From Simplicillium sp. C3G150-2 (taxonomy: Eukaryota; Ascomycota; Sordariomycetes; Hypocreales; Cordycipitaceae), in the NCBI GenBank assembly GCA_022702485.1, contig JAJIYY010000002.1:186001-250000 (forward strand): a stretch of DNA of 64,000 bases. Direction: 5' to 3'. Position numbers and translations under genes: made by a program. Positions 33,316 to 44,930 of this stretch are shown here, one piece after another; position 1 is the stretch's first letter, and each line of letters starts with the position of its first letter. The notes below the pieces were generated by a model, which was not told where the DNA came from, did no database searches, and saw only the letters and a program-made list of their open reading frames with translations.

Positions 33316-34362
33316 ATGGCTGCCAACAAGACCTCCGCTATCGCTACCGACGAGCCCGTCGACGTCCTCTTTGCCCTCCACGACAAGTTCGACTTTTTGG
33401 ACTTTGCTGGCCCCCTCCAGGTCTTCACTGAGGCCGCTCACAACTTCAAAGACGCAGGTAAGCCTCACACCACCCCATTAGCGTCGTCCGTCAGCATCCT
33501 CTTTTCCCTCATCAGTTGGCTAACCCATCTACCCTTTCCCCATGTACAGCAAACACAAAGGCTTTCGAAATCACCGTCGCTGGAGCCGAGCCCAAGGTTC
33601 TCTCTACTCAGGGAGCCATGGTCGGTTCTCAGCTGTCCTTCAAGGACGCCCATGAGCGCCTTGACGACTTTGACATTCTTGTCATCCTTGGAGGCAACTC
33701 CCAGGAGATCCTGTCCAAGGACTCCGAGCCCCTTGGCCTGATCACGGCCTTTGCCGATCTCCAGAAGAGAGACCCCGCCAGAGAGCGAACTATCTTCTCG
33801 GTTTGCACTGGCTCCCTTTTCCTGGCCAAGGAGGGCATCCTCTCTGGCCTGTCCGCTACCACCCACCCCGACTACTTTACCACATTCGAGAACCTCTGCA
33901 GTGATGCTGCCACCCGCTACCTGCAGGAGCGAACCGATGTCGTTGAGGACGCCAGATACGTCGTCAACAATCTCCGTTTCGACATTGGAGACGAGGACGA
34001 GAACCCATACATCCGCCGCAAGTCTGATGCTCAAGCTGGCCGTCGCCCTTCCAATGCTCGGTGAGTCACCACTTTACTCCATCGCATACATAATTTAAGT
34101 GTCAAAAAATACTAATTCTTTCTACAGCAAGGGAAGCATTTCCTTCAAGGGCTCCAGCTCTCGTCGGGAGTCGATTGCCCGTCGTGCCGCGATGCGTCTA
34201 GGTGGGCTGCGGGTTGTCACGGCAGGGGGCAACAGCGCTGGCGTTGATGCGGCTTTGTATCTCGTCAGCGCTCTCGTGGATGACGAATGCGCGGTGGAAG
34301 TTGCCAGACTGATGCAGTGGAACTGGAACAAGGGCATCGTCATCGACGGCCTTGACGTTTAG
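33316..34362 (+). CDS. DJ-1/PfpI (class I glutamine amidotransferase-like) protein
   Basis: Three exons (33316-33457, 33550-34060, 34128-34362; introns of 92 and 67 bases) give 295 residues. The fold starts VDVLFALHDKFDFLDFAGPLQVF, has ILVILGGNSQEIL, and carries the nucleophile-elbow Cys133 in FSVCTGSLFLA. The C-terminal part (RVVTAGGNSAGVDAALYLVSAL) is the end of the ThiJ/PfpI domain. Between them, around residues 200-240, is a Ser/Arg-rich insert (RRKSDAQAGRRPSNAR and SFKGSSSRRES) spanning the second intron, absent from simple DJ-1 proteins. Family members act as glyoxalase/deglycase-like enzymes, chaperones or peptidases; the specific role is unknown. Confidence 0.88.
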
Positions 34363-35343
34363 ATTTGAATGCGTCGAGGGCCAGGCTTGAATACCGTGCT
34401 GTGCATATCCAGCTAGTGTAAGCCGATTTATGTATTTGAGACTGCTGCAAGTCAAGGGATGTGGTTATAACCTAAACAAACTACGAAATGTACAATGATG
34501 AAATAGCTTTGAAATTTACAACTATGAAATGAACTGAGACTCGGGATAATTGACTCATATTGCGATGTGAAGAAATGTGTCCATCTGTCCCGAGGTGCGG
34601 CGCTGTCACTGTTCAGGCATTCATGCTTGATCCTGGTCGCGTGCCCCAGGTTACACGCAGGCGATTGCTTTGTGACGTCATGGCATTGAACACTAAGTAT
34701 GATTTCTGTCTATTTGAAGTCATGATATTTTGAATTTGAGAGCATCGTGATATCCCATCCATGTTTAAAAGCCTCGTATTGCACCCTGATAATTGGCGGT
34801 CAGGACAGACGTACTGACTCAACGCTTGGGGGGAAAGGTGGTGTGCTGAGGTTGCTCTGGCTGGACTGGATTGGGAATGTGGTGCACTGGACAACTGGCT
34901 GCATTTGGCTCGACCACTCAACCGCTGTAGCGCAGTGGAGCTGTGATTGCAGAGGTTCCTACAAAGCTCGGGCCACATCTCTCCCGCCCTCTGATGTCTG
35001 TCTTTCTGGCTGCCACTCGCCTACAGCTGCTTACAGGGAAGAGTGGGGCCTTTGGGGAAAGCTCCGCGTCGCGAATTCTCTTTGAGCTCAAGGGCAGCAT
35101 TCGTTTGCCTATGATTCTCCAGACCAACATCATCAATCCGCATGAAATATTATTGCTTAATCCGGAATTGGTTTCAATCCTTTATACTGTGACACCTAAC
35201 ACTCATTTCTCTCCCCGCCAACTCCCTCTTTTCACCACCTCCAATGTCCCACCACCAACCACCATCTTAAACTTCGACAAACGACCATCGCAAACTGCAT
35301 TTCACCCTTTCAACCATCCCATCTTCTCACTTGTCCGCTCAAA
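34363..35343. other. Intergenic, promoter of Acinus-like gene
   Basis: No gene is recognised in 981 bases. A CRE-like TGACGTCA lies at 34674-34681. Positions about 35200-35340 are C/T/A-rich with few G, a likely leader. Confidence 0.45.
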
Positions 35344-36945
35344 ATGCCAGACTGGGCTAGCAAAACCGTCCTCATCCTAAAGGAGGAGTTGAAGGCTCGT
35401 GGTCTCCCGTATCAAGGGAAGAAAGCTGAGCTCGTTCAACGCCTCGAGGAAGCAGGAGCTGGCGATGCGACCGAACCAATTCAAGATGCGCCCGCCACAG
35501 CAGATGCGCCCATCACAGAAGACGTAGTTGTCGAACAGCCCGCGATCGAAGTACCAGCCGCTCAAGCAGAGACAATTGAAGAACAGTCCAATGAGGCTGC
35601 CGTCGCTGCCGTGGAAGATGCCACACCAGCAAACGGCGATGCGCCCGCCGTTGAACCACAGTCCGCTCCCAGCCCGATTGTTGAATCAGACATGGAGCAA
35701 ATAGTCACAAGAGAACCTGTGCAGGAAGGAAGCACGCCCCAACCCGCTCCTACGAACGATCCGCCAGTAGTGGAGGAACAAAGCCTGGCGCAAGCAGAAA
35801 CTTCGGATGATTCGCAGAAGCGCAAACGTCGCTCTGCCAGCCCGATACCACATGAAGACTCTATTTCCAGAAAGCGAGCAAAATCTAGCATCTCTGATGA
35901 AGAAATGGCTCCTGCTCCAGTAGAGACAGAGCCTCTAGTCCAACAATCTATGGATATTGACAGCGCACCACCAGTACAATCACCAACACACGACGAAATG
36001 GAGCTCGACCACAGTGTCGCCCCAGCTCAACACCCCGCCACCGTCTCCCTCTACATCTCCGAACTCATGCGCCCCCTCCGCCCCGACAACATCCAAGAAC
36101 ATCTCATCAAGCTAGCTGCCGCACCAGGTCAAGCACCAGACCGCGACGTCATCGTCAACTTCTACCTCGACACCATCCGCACCCACGCCTTTGTCACATT
36201 CACCTCCTCCAACGCCGCGTCAAGAGTACGCAGCGCCCTACACGACCGCGTATGGCCCAACGAAAGCAACCGCAAAGCCCTCAAAGTCGACTTCATCCCC
36301 GCCGAATCAGTCAGCAGCTGGGTAGAAACCGAAGAAGCCAGCGGCGGAGGACGCTCGGGCAAGCGCTGGGAAGTCATCTACCAAGATGGACCTGATGGCA
36401 TTGAGGCTCGCCATGTCGAAGCAGGACGGTCCAATTCTAAACCAGGCCCACCTCCCCGCGGACCGGCAAGCTTCGCTGCCAACGAGCCCGCTATTCCCAC
36501 TGGTCCTCGCGACTTTGCACCCCGTGGGCCCCGACCAGACCGCTCACCTGGTCGTTTTCAGGGAGATCGCACACGCGCTCGCCCTTCTATTTCATTTTCA
36601 CTCGTGCCAGAGGAACTTGCGCGCAGAAGAATCGATAACATGCATTCCTTCTACACCAAGGATATCTCTCGGGATTACGGCCGTGAAATCAACCGCTACT
36701 CGTTTGAAGAGGGTGACTCGTTTGTTGATCGTGGCAAGGAAGTATTTGAGGGTATCCGGCCACCTCACCGCGAAAGAGCCGTAGAGCGTGAACGCCGCGG
36801 CGGTCGTGGTAGAGGTGGAGGTAGACGTGGTCGTGGTGGTAGGCCAGGTTTCCGACCTCGAAGTGATAGGTATCTACCCGGCGGCGGAGGAGGCGGCGGT
36901 AGAAGGTTTGAGGATGATAGACCATGGGAAAGACCACGTTGGTAG
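35344..36945 (+). CDS. Acinus-like SAP/RRM RNA-binding protein
   Basis: This single exon encodes 533 residues. Residues 1-37 are a SAP motif (LKEELKARGLPYQGKKAELVQRL). Residues about 40-220 are acidic and disordered, with a basic KRKRRSASP nuclear-localisation-like patch near 160. Residues about 232-330 match the Acinus RRM (SLYISELMRPL; IRTHAFVTFTSS; LKVDFIPAESVSSWV). About 415-440 (PSISFSLVPEELARRRID) resembles the RNPS1/SAP18-binding RSB region. The tail is an RGG/GGG-rich box. In animals Acinus is part of the ASAP/PSAP complex on exon junctions; a nuclear role in splicing or mRNP assembly is inferred here. Confidence 0.85.
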   Translation: MPDWASKTVLILKEELKARGLPYQGKKAELVQRLEEAGAGDATEPIQDAPATADAPITEDVVVEQPAIEVPAAQAETIEEQSNEAAVAAVEDATPANGDAPAVEPQSAPSPIVESDMEQIVTREPVQEGSTPQPAPTNDPPVVEEQSLAQAETSDDSQKRKRRSASPIPHEDSISRKRAKSSISDEEMAPAPVETEPLVQQSMDIDSAPPVQSPTHDEMELDHSVAPAQHPATVSLYISELMRPLRPDNIQEHLIKLAAAPGQAPDRDVIVNFYLDTIRTHAFVTFTSSNAASRVRSALHDRVWPNESNRKALKVDFIPAESVSSWVETEEASGGGRSGKRWEVIYQDGPDGIEARHVEAGRSNSKPGPPPRGPASFAANEPAIPTGPRDFAPRGPRPDRSPGRFQGDRTRARPSISFSLVPEELARRRIDNMHSFYTKDISRDYGREINRYSFEEGDSFVDRGKEVFEGIRPPHRERAVERERRGGRGRGGGRRGRGGRPGFRPRSDRYLPGGGGGGGRRFEDDRPWERPRW

Positions 36946-37130
36946 TTAGTCACTCATGTTTGTAGGACAACAGAACCATGAACAACACTGCAAACTCATT
37001 TATAACGTTAGGTCAACTATAACCATACACCTCAACCAACCAATCAATGACGCACACATATCAAATCACAACGAAGATGCAGTGAACCTATCAAATAAAG
37101 TATTCATGGATATTGATGTATCATATTCTC

Positions 37131-38002
37131 TTACAAAGCCCCCAACTCCTTCAACTTGCCCACCAAGCCATCCACATCCTCAACCTTACCACCACCCTGT
37201 CTAGCAGCCGGCTCCGCCACCTTGAGCGTCTTCAACCTCTTTTCACTCGTCAATCCCAAGTCTCCCAATGAGTACTTGGCCGTCTTCTTCTTCTTGGCCT
37301 TCATAATATTTGGCAAGCTCGCATATCTCGGCGTATTCAATCTCAAATCGGTCGTAATAATCAGTGGTAACTTGGCTTTCACCGTCTCAACGCCACCATC
37401 CACCTCCTTGGTGACCGTGACAGCATCGCCATCAAACTCGACCTTGCTAGCCTGCGTAGCCTGAGGCCATCCCAACAATCCAGCGAGCATTTGACCCGTC
37501 TGGCCCGCATCGTCATCGATCGCCTGCTTGCCCAGAATCACAAGGTTGCTCTTCTCGTTCTCAACAGTCTTGGCGAGCAATTTAGCTACAGTCAAGGGCT
37601 CAAGCTCCTCGCCCTCCTTGGTCTCGACGTGGATGCCGCGGTCGGCGCCCATTGCGAGGGCAGTGCGGATCGTCTCGATCGCCTTGGGGGGTCCCGCGGA
37701 GATGACGCAGATTTCTTCGACGCCCGCGGCGTAGCGCTTGGATTCGCGGATCTGGGAGGCTTCCTCGACGGCAATTTCGTCAAATGGGTTCATCGAGTGC
37801 TTAACGTTGGCGGTCTCGACGGCCGTTTGGGCCTTGTTGACTCGGGGCTTGACCTGCCGGAAAATGTTAGTCGGCAGTTCATACACCAATGGATACACTC
37901 AGTTGTGCTATGGAAGCAATTGAATAGCCAATTAAGCAAGGAAACACCTACTGCATAGTCAATAACCCGCTTCACGGGGACGAGGATACGGAGCTTGGAC
38001 AT
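37131..38002 (-). CDS. Electron transfer flavoprotein beta subunit
   Basis: Two exons (38002-37952 and 37853-37131, 98-base intron) give 257 residues, the usual length of ETF beta. The start is SKLRILVPVKRVIDYA. The signature NPFDEIAVEEASQIRE follows at about residue 37, then GPPKAIETIRTALAMGADRGIHV and LVILGKQAIDDDAGQTGQMLAGLLGWPQAT, the AMP/FAD-binding core. The C-terminal tail is Lys-rich. With ETF alpha it carries electrons from acyl-CoA dehydrogenases to ETF-ubiquinone oxidoreductase in the mitochondrial matrix. No classical presequence is seen, as is usual for ETF beta. Confidence 0.95.
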
Positions 38003-38427
38003 GATGAGCTCAATTGATGTCGATAAACAGCTCGGGGTGCTGGTGGATAAGTTGAGATCAATGAGTCGGGACGGCTTCCGTGGTTGGCAGCGTCGTTTCT
38101 GAGCCGGTGGCCGGTTAAGGCCGGCGCCATCCTCGGGCAGCCGACAGTCACGTGAACTCGGAATCCATCGGACTCTCGACGTGGACGACTTACATGATGC
38201 TGTAACTATGTTTATAAAATAGTTCATTTATTGATCATGATAATAAGTCAATGATGCAGTATTGTAAGGTCTATTATTCAAATCATTCATGCGTACACTT
38301 CCCCGTGCTCAAATGCGCCTCAACTCTCCAACTTTCAAAAAGAATATCATCGCACCCACGCAGACAAATGCAGAAATAAAGCACACGACAAAAAAAACAC
38401 AAAATGCTAATTGGAAGCTATTCTACC
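38003..38427. other. Spacer between ETF beta promoter and ArfGAP 3' end
   Basis: The part near 38100-38150 is GC-rich with overlapping GCCGG words (around 38102-38128) and lies about 100 bases upstream of ETF beta. The rest is AT-rich 3' flank of the ArfGAP gene. Confidence 0.4.
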
Positions 38428-39726
38428 TCACCAATCATCCCAGTCCTCAGTCTTCTTCGCTGGTTGTCCACTGCTGGCAGCTCCAGCACCGCCTCCAGGC
38501 TTTCTCATGGCGCTCGTTCCAATGGAGCTGTTGGTCTGTGATTGTCTCTTTTGTTGCTGCTGGTCGTCTGCGAGGCTGGAGAAACTGTCCCAAAAGTCCT
38601 TCTTGCTTTCGTCTAGTGGGGCGTCGCGGCGCTGATCTGTGCCTTCGACGAAGCGGTTGAATCCGTCTTGGGCATTCTTGCCTGCCATTTGTGCTTGTTT
38701 AGCAAATTGGGCTGCGGTGAGCTGTGCTTGCTTGGCAAAGTCGCCTTCAGCAAACTGCAATTACAACATTAGTGACTCCATTGATGATACCTGAGTGATT
38801 TAGGAGTGGATTCACCTGCTTCGCCGTGGGCTGAATGTAACCATCGTTGACCGTCTTCGCCGTCTTGGTCACTGTCGACGTAAACCATCCGAATCCCTTG
38901 GTGATAGCTGCCAAAGGATCCTTTTGCACATCATCAAAGTTGAAGTTGCCCGAGTTCCGTGAAGGCTCAACAGGTGTGCTTCCAAATCCAGCATATTTAC
39001 CTCCCTGGCTAGGAGGTAGATCTTCTCGTCTTCCAGCATTCTCCGCACCCAACTTGGAAAAGTATTTATCGTCTACCTTGACCTTACCACCGCCAGCAGC
39101 GCTTCCTTGTCCAGGGCTCTGAGTACGACTTGTCGTCTGGCTAGCCGTGCCGCTTCGTGGTGTGTTGGATCGAGGGGTCTGCTTGGCGGGTGCAGGAGCC
39201 GGCGTAGGCTTCTTCTCTCCAGGAACATACTCCTTTCCTTCGACCTTGCAGCTCAATCTCTCCTTGTATTCCTCTCCAACCTCGCCACTGTATCGCTCAG
39301 CAATGGTGGCGTCCTCCCATGTTATGCCTCGCATGTGTGTGTCTTCGTGCTCGTCAAAGAATTTGCGCCAGTTGTCATTGCCGCCGAGTCGCATTCGTTC
39401 AATTTCAGTCGCCTTGAAGGCGTCCATGGAAATACTCCTCACAAAGGAGATGTGGACGCCCAAGCCTCGGTGAACACCTGCGCAGGAGAGGCAGATGAAG
39501 ACACCGAACTTGGGAGAAGCCCATTGCGGCGAGGGGGCGTTGCAATCGCAGCAGATGCTGTTCTTGGGTTCCTTCTGGAGAGCAGCCAGCTATTTGGCAC
39601 AATTCATGTCAGTCTGGGACACGTATGGCTGATGGCGCAAAGGCTATGCCATCCAGGGGCGGGATTGCCCTTGCTTACCTTGGACCGCGTCTCAGGATCG
39701 ACCTCCCACATTGCCTTGGAGGCCAT
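38428..39726 (-). CDS. ArfGAP, Gcs1/ArfGAP1 type
   Basis: Three exons (39726-39679, 39589-38816, 38754-38428; introns of 89 and 61 bases) give 382 residues. The ArfGAP zinc finger is complete: C-x2-C-x16-C-x2-C from ICCDCNAPSPQWASPKFGVF to ICLSCAG, followed by the arginine finger region HRGLGVHISFVRSISMD. Then comes a Pro/Thr/Gln-rich linker, a segment with repeated amphipathic stretches like ALPS motifs (FGWFTSTVTKTAKTVNDG) and an acidic WDDW C-terminus typical of Gcs1. It stimulates GTP hydrolysis by Arf1 in COPI vesicle uncoating and Golgi traffic. Confidence 0.94.
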
Positions 39727-40542
39727 TGTGTCGGGTTAGGCGCGGCTGATGGGGGAGATGGCGATATTCAGGTGATATACCGGTAAATGGTATGTCGGGG
39801 CCGCGGGTCGAAGGAGTTGGTGGTGTTACAGGGAGTGATTGATGTTGGAACAGATGCGATGGTTTTACTGGGTCAGCGCAGTGCAGTGGGAGCAAGATGA
39901 TACGGAGTCGAAGCGAGTGTAGGGCGGGGCAGCTCCAGACACTCTGGACAGCGTGGACCCCCGCTACTCTTGGTACTCGTAGGGCTCAATATAATTATTG
40001 GACGTTCTGAATTGTAAATAGACTCTAAAAACTTTGAATTAATATTTTAGTGCTCGAACATAGTCTTAATATGTAGTGAATTTTCATTCTCATTTTTCAT
40101 GCATCCTGGAGGCGAGTAATGTCACACATAGTACCACTTGGTAACGCCTGAGATTGTCACGGTAAGTTTCATCGTTCGAGATTAACTTATTACGATATAC
40201 ATATTGTGCATACAAATAGATCTCCTGATGGAAGTGTGAAATTCTTGTTCAGGATTTATCAGAGCATATACTTCTAATTGGCAAGGTTTAGCCATCATTG
40301 CTTCTGCCGGCGACACAGCCTCCAGGGCAGAATCACAGTCTAGTTGTCTCGAAAGTCTCACGACAAATTCTCGCCTTGTTGCGTTAATAATTTCTCTAAT
40401 ATATGGTGGCTGAAAAGTGAGGCTGCAGCAAACTTGCTGGGTGTTTGTATTGGTGAGTTAAGGCTTCGATTTGTTGGGCAATGTAACCAAATCACATTGG
40501 AACGATATAAATGCAGCGGAGTTGACGTAATGAACTATTCAA
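39727..40542. other. Boundary spacer between housekeeping block and biosynthetic cluster
   Basis: No gene is recognised in these 816 bases. The segment from 39990 to 40270 is AT-rich. This appears to be the left edge of the cluster. Confidence 0.45.
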
Positions 40543-42319
40543 TTACTCCCGGGCTTGCACTGTGACCATAAGCTCTGGCTTCTCCCAAAGCGTGTGCATT
40601 TTCGAGGCCTTGTGCCAGTCAAGATCCTTATCTACTAGTTCCAGATCGTACTTGTAAATCATCTTAGCCATGATTGTCTGCAACTCCATCCATCCAAGTC
40701 TGGAAATTCACCTCGTTAGCAAAGAAAACCTCGCTGCAGTTGTACAGGGGATTGGGGACTCACGTTCTGCCCATGCATGATCTCGATCCGTGCGAAAACG
40801 GCTGGCTAGCCTCTGTTTGATCCGTGCAGTCCTTGCGGAGCCATCTAGTCGGGTCGAACTGCCATGGATTCTTGAAATTGGCCTCAGACATGGATGCGGC
40901 AAATGGACTCGTGGAAACAATGGTCTGGTTTTGTATTAGCAAATAAGTCCCAAATGTAGAACAGCAAAGCTACTTACACCAGCGGGCAAAAACTGGCCAT
41001 CAACAGTGGCGCCTCCCTCTGGAACAACCCGTGGCAAGGCAAAAGGTAGCGGAGGGTACATTCGCATGGCTTCTTGAGCGACAGCCTTCAAGTATTTGAG
41101 AGAGCCAGCACTTGCCGCGTCGATGCTCTCGTAGTTATCGAATGCTTCTCTGACCTCTTGCTTCAACTCTGACATGATTTCGGGGTTTTTCAACAAGTAG
41201 TAAGTCATGACAGCAAGTGTGGTGGCGGTGGTCTCACTTCCTGCAATCACAAAATCCGATGAGTGGGCAGCGATGGCAACATCGGGGATGTTGGCCTCAG
41301 ATCTAGCTTCGATGATTTTTGTGAGGAAGTCGGGTCGATCAGACTTGTTTGCCAAACGACTATGGGCAAACAGAGTAGGTTAGTGAGTGCCGAGACATGC
41401 CTGAATTATCGAGTGGAAACTTACTTTTGAACAAGATCCATGGTATACTTTTGGTGCAGACGGTTCTCTTGGAGCAGTTTGTCGATCATACGAGCAAAAA
41501 CCCTCTGGAAAACAGCAGCCGCGGCAGGGAAACGTCGGAAACAATCAGCAAGCGCACCGAGGCGCAGACTCTTAGTAACAATAGCCACCCAAAAGTGCTG
41601 CTTGCCAGTCTTGACGCCGCCAAAGTCCTCACCAAACGCCAGACTGCCAATGATATCAAAGGTTGTCAAGTTGAACCACATGGTCATATCCGTGCCACCG
41701 ACAGCCTTTCCTGCCTCGCCAAGTTTCTCAATGAAGTTATCGGCGCATTCAGCGATCAGTGGCTCTTGAGCCTTCATACTGCGGTCTGAAAAGGCGCTGG
41801 ACAAGTACTTTCTCATCTCAGCGTGGCTCTTGGGATCGCGCTCGCTGACAATGGAAAGTGACTCGGAAGCGAAATTTCCACCATCGTAGAACTCGCTCTT
41901 GATGAAAGTGCCGACGCCCTTTCGGGGGCCGTAGATGTCACGCCATGAGCTTGCCGTGCTGAAGCTGACTTCGTTTGGAGCAACACGCACAATGGGCCCT
42001 ATTTGCAATGATGGGTTAGCTGCGCTGTTGGGCATATTTTATCGCTAAAGGGGGCTGCAGCCTCACCGTACTTCTCATGCAATTTAAGCTGGCGGTATGG
42101 TTGCCGTCCGCTCATGAAGTTCCAAGAATAGAGTGCATTGCTGAATGAAGCCGACCAAGGGCCGGGGATGTTGCGCAGTGGGTGAGTAAGGTAGATTACA
42201 AGCTTGTAAAGCAGCCAGCCAAGCCAGACCTAGGCTTTGTTGTTAGATTCGTCTCCATTATTTGCAGCGCACACATGTGGAAGGCAGGCTCTTACCAAGC
42301 CAAGGATTGCCCACTGCAT
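40543..42319 (-). CDS. Cytochrome P450 A (cluster)
   Basis: Six exons (42319-42296, 42229-42067, 41998-41425, 41359-40978, 40924-40764, 40699-40543) close in frame to 486 residues. The first coding exon is 24 bases. An N-terminal anchor (AILGLVWLGWLLYKLVIYL) precedes the proline hinge RNIPGP. I-helix AGSETTATTL, K-helix EAMR, FDPTRW and heme loop FSHGSRSCMG with the Cys ligand are all present. It is an ER-bound monooxygenase, close in sequence and architecture to P450 C (APNEVSFSTASSW against SPNELSFATVESW). Expected role: oxidation of the eremophilane skeleton. It is divergent from the acyltransferase. Confidence 0.92.
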
Positions 42320-42804
42320 CGTAGCAGAAAGGTAGAATTCCCAATTGGAGTTAGTTCGTATTCGGTATCTAGGTAGAGCGACCAGCGTCTCGGTATGGCA
42401 GGGAATGGAGGGCCTAGGCCAGATTCAAGATTTGTAGGGGCATTAATTAATTATGAATTAAAGTTGAAGCACAGTTTTGTCTGCTTTAGGCAATTCAGGG
42501 TTCCATATTTCCCGAAATGGCGCTGCGACAAGATTTCCGACTCGCGGTAGGCTTTAAATGGCGATGCGGCTTATACGGGCTTACACGGACGGACATTTCC
42601 AGATTTAGCAATTCCAGCATCAAGGAAGGTTTCGAGAACGCTGACTGCCACGTGGATCTCAGGAGTTGCTTGCAACCCTTAACCAGATATCTAATCAGGT
42701 ACAGATCACTGTAACAGTGATTTAGACAGAGGTGTCATCTTCACGAAACCTTTTTTCTTCCCTTCTTTTCCTGTGTATTAGTCTTTTCGCAGCAGTCAAC
42801 AAAA
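42320..42804. promoter_or_regulatory. Divergent promoter, P450 A / acyltransferase, with CGG repeats
   Basis: This 485-base shared promoter holds a string of CGG triplets on the plus strand at 42545, 42567, 42576, 42586 and 42590. The 11-mer TTATACGGGCT at 42571-42581 recurs exactly at 54378-54388 upstream of P450 C. CGG half-sites are what Zn2Cys6 regulators bind; that they are used here is inference. Confidence 0.5.
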
Positions 42805-44469
42805 ATGTCCGAAGTCAAAGTTACCGTCGTAGAGACGACTCGTCTCGGCCCCAAGGGCATCGCAGAGAAAGCTGTCCCTCTGTCTCTTCTCGACAGCACC
42901 ACGGCCGATTTCGCCCCCGGTAGCGCGATTTGGCTCTATGAAAAGCCTACTGTGGCAGGCGCGAGCGATTGCAGCTTGTTGGGCTTCCACATGCGCAACT
43001 CTCTGGCGGCCGTCCTTGATCACTACCCTCAGTGGTGCGGACACTTGAAGACCATTAAAAGCACAGATGGCACTGTACCAACAGAGGCGGAGGCTTTTCC
43101 TGCGCATGCCAAGCGCTTTGGTCGCATCTACGCGCATTGGGGAACTCCAAATGACCCTGGCGCCGAGTTTGCCTGGGCCAAGTGCTCCGCGACACTGAAC
43201 GACTTGTATCCCAAGAACCGCGCAGCCGACACACCCGCATGGAACACTCACTCCCTGCCCTTCCAGAAGTTCATGTCCCCCGTGCCCCTGGCAAATGTTC
43301 TTCTCCCCAACCACACGCATGTAGGCGAGGCCAATGAGCTGCCTCCTGCCCTGGCTATCCAAATCACCCAATTCAAGTGCGGAGCTTTCGCGATTGCGCT
43401 GAAGAGCGCGCATCCACTGGCTGATGCCGCAGGTTTCATGTCTCTTCTCCGCGACTGGACCAGCGTGAGCGTGGAAATGCTCGCAGGAAAGCCTGTACCG
43501 GCTTTGACTCCTCTCTTTGAACCGGCGCAACTCGACAACTTCGCCGCAGGAGATATCAACGCCAGCGAGCCCGACAAGGGGCTTGTTGCCAAGGCAGAGA
43601 GCCTGCCTATGCATCGATACGACTGGTGGGCCTCTGCGTCTACAGTTCCCTGGCCATTCAGTGTGCCAGCGCCTTTCGATAGCCAAGATCTCAAGCCAGT
43701 CGGCGATGTCATGCCATGGGCTGAATGGAACCTCGCAGCTCCCGTATCTAACTACGTTATCCATCTTACTCGCTCTCAAGTCGAATACCTTTTTGAGCAG
43801 GCCAAGGCCGGTTCTTCAGAAAAGCTCAGTCGACACGATGCTGTTCTAGCCCATGTCTGGTCCTGCATCGTGCGCGCACGCCAATTGAAGCAAGACGATG
43901 GCCCAGTCCACTGCGATCTGGTCTACGGCGTCCGCCCCTCATTCCAGTTGAGCGAGAAGCTCCTGGGCTCCCCCATCGTCATGATGAACATCGAACTTCC
44001 TGGTTCCCAAGTGTCTGATACAGGGAAGTTCTCAAATGTTGCCCTACAGGTTCGCAATACCCTGCGCCAGATCGTGGAGCCCTCTAACATGGCTGCCCAC
44101 CTACACAGTGTGGCATACGAACTATCTCCTCAACGCATCTGGCAAGCCTTCCTCGGCCAGAGACACATTCTCGTCACCACATGGGGTCGCGCCGGCATCT
44201 ACGACCTGGACTTTGGACTGGGTTCTCGCTGCGTGTTCGCCGAGGGTGTAGTCCCCGATATGGATGGCTGTGTCCTCATTAAGGAAGCACCACCTGCTTA
44301 CGATCAGCTTGGTCAGGCATCCTCGCCATACTGGACGGATAACGGCGTTGATATATCTGTGCGCATCAAGACCGAAGACATGGAGCGTCTACTTCGAGAC
44401 CCGCTGCTGTTCCCATCTGGTAAATTCCGATCCAAATCCCACTCAGTAACGATGCCATCTAAACTGTGA
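42805..44469 (+). CDS. BAHD/trichothecene-acyltransferase-like O-acyltransferase (cluster)
   Basis: This single exon encodes 554 residues. It has the BAHD/transferase layout: catalytic His203 and Asp207 in SAHPLADAAGF and the structural DFGLG at 469-473 (usually DFGWG). Other landmarks are YPQWCGHL (about 74) and SRHDAVLAHVWSCIVRAR. It would transfer an acyl group from acyl-CoA to a hydroxyl of the terpenoid, as in acetylated eremophilanes and trichothecenes. No signal peptide is seen, so it is probably cytosolic. The divergent arrangement with P450 A suggests co-regulation. Confidence 0.9.
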   Translation: MSEVKVTVVETTRLGPKGIAEKAVPLSLLDSTTADFAPGSAIWLYEKPTVAGASDCSLLGFHMRNSLAAVLDHYPQWCGHLKTIKSTDGTVPTEAEAFPAHAKRFGRIYAHWGTPNDPGAEFAWAKCSATLNDLYPKNRAADTPAWNTHSLPFQKFMSPVPLANVLLPNHTHVGEANELPPALAIQITQFKCGAFAIALKSAHPLADAAGFMSLLRDWTSVSVEMLAGKPVPALTPLFEPAQLDNFAAGDINASEPDKGLVAKAESLPMHRYDWWASASTVPWPFSVPAPFDSQDLKPVGDVMPWAEWNLAAPVSNYVIHLTRSQVEYLFEQAKAGSSEKLSRHDAVLAHVWSCIVRARQLKQDDGPVHCDLVYGVRPSFQLSEKLLGSPIVMMNIELPGSQVSDTGKFSNVALQVRNTLRQIVEPSNMAAHLHSVAYELSPQRIWQAFLGQRHILVTTWGRAGIYDLDFGLGSRCVFAEGVVPDMDGCVLIKEAPPAYDQLGQASSPYWTDNGVDISVRIKTEDMERLLRDPLLFPSGKFRSKSHSVTMPSKL

Positions 44470-44930
44470 ATAGGGTTCACCGAACAGTCAGAGGCAAAGT
44501 AAATGAGGGTTGGGGCGTGTAAATTTGATTTAAAAATTCCTTCATTTTATTTCCTTTCCTGTAGTATCGATTGTATCATGTACATTCTAGACTTTTAGAC
44601 GCTGCATTCTCTGAATGATCAGATGCAGCTTTACATCAATTGTCGTCACAAAATAGATGAGTATTGTATGATAATCCAATTCTTAATATTCTTTAAAATC
44701 CCCGACTCAATTCCATGATGGCTATGCAAGTGCAACATGTAAACGAGCTGTGTTCAATTATATTTGGATGCACATCACCAGCAAAAGGCACTTCAAGGGC
44801 TTCATTCTCACCCATTCATGTATGGCACGCTTCAACGGGTAGATATGTGCTGTGGCTCTGTCAAACGGTATCTATTCGAGTAAAGCAAAAGCATGAAAAT
44901 GCAAAGTACAGTCTAAATGCAAGCACAAAT
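44470..44930. other. Convergent spacer
   Basis: These 461 bases separate the 3' ends of the acyltransferase and P450 B. The DNA is AT-rich with no recognisable gene. Confidence 0.45.

Noticed and set aside
34909..34985. tRNA-like A-box word (TAGCGCAGTGGA) near 34926
   Set aside because: No proper B box or cloverleaf arms could be drawn around it.
42796..43779. 327-residue open frame antisense to the acyltransferase
   Set aside because: It lacks recognisable motifs and mirrors a strongly supported BAHD gene.
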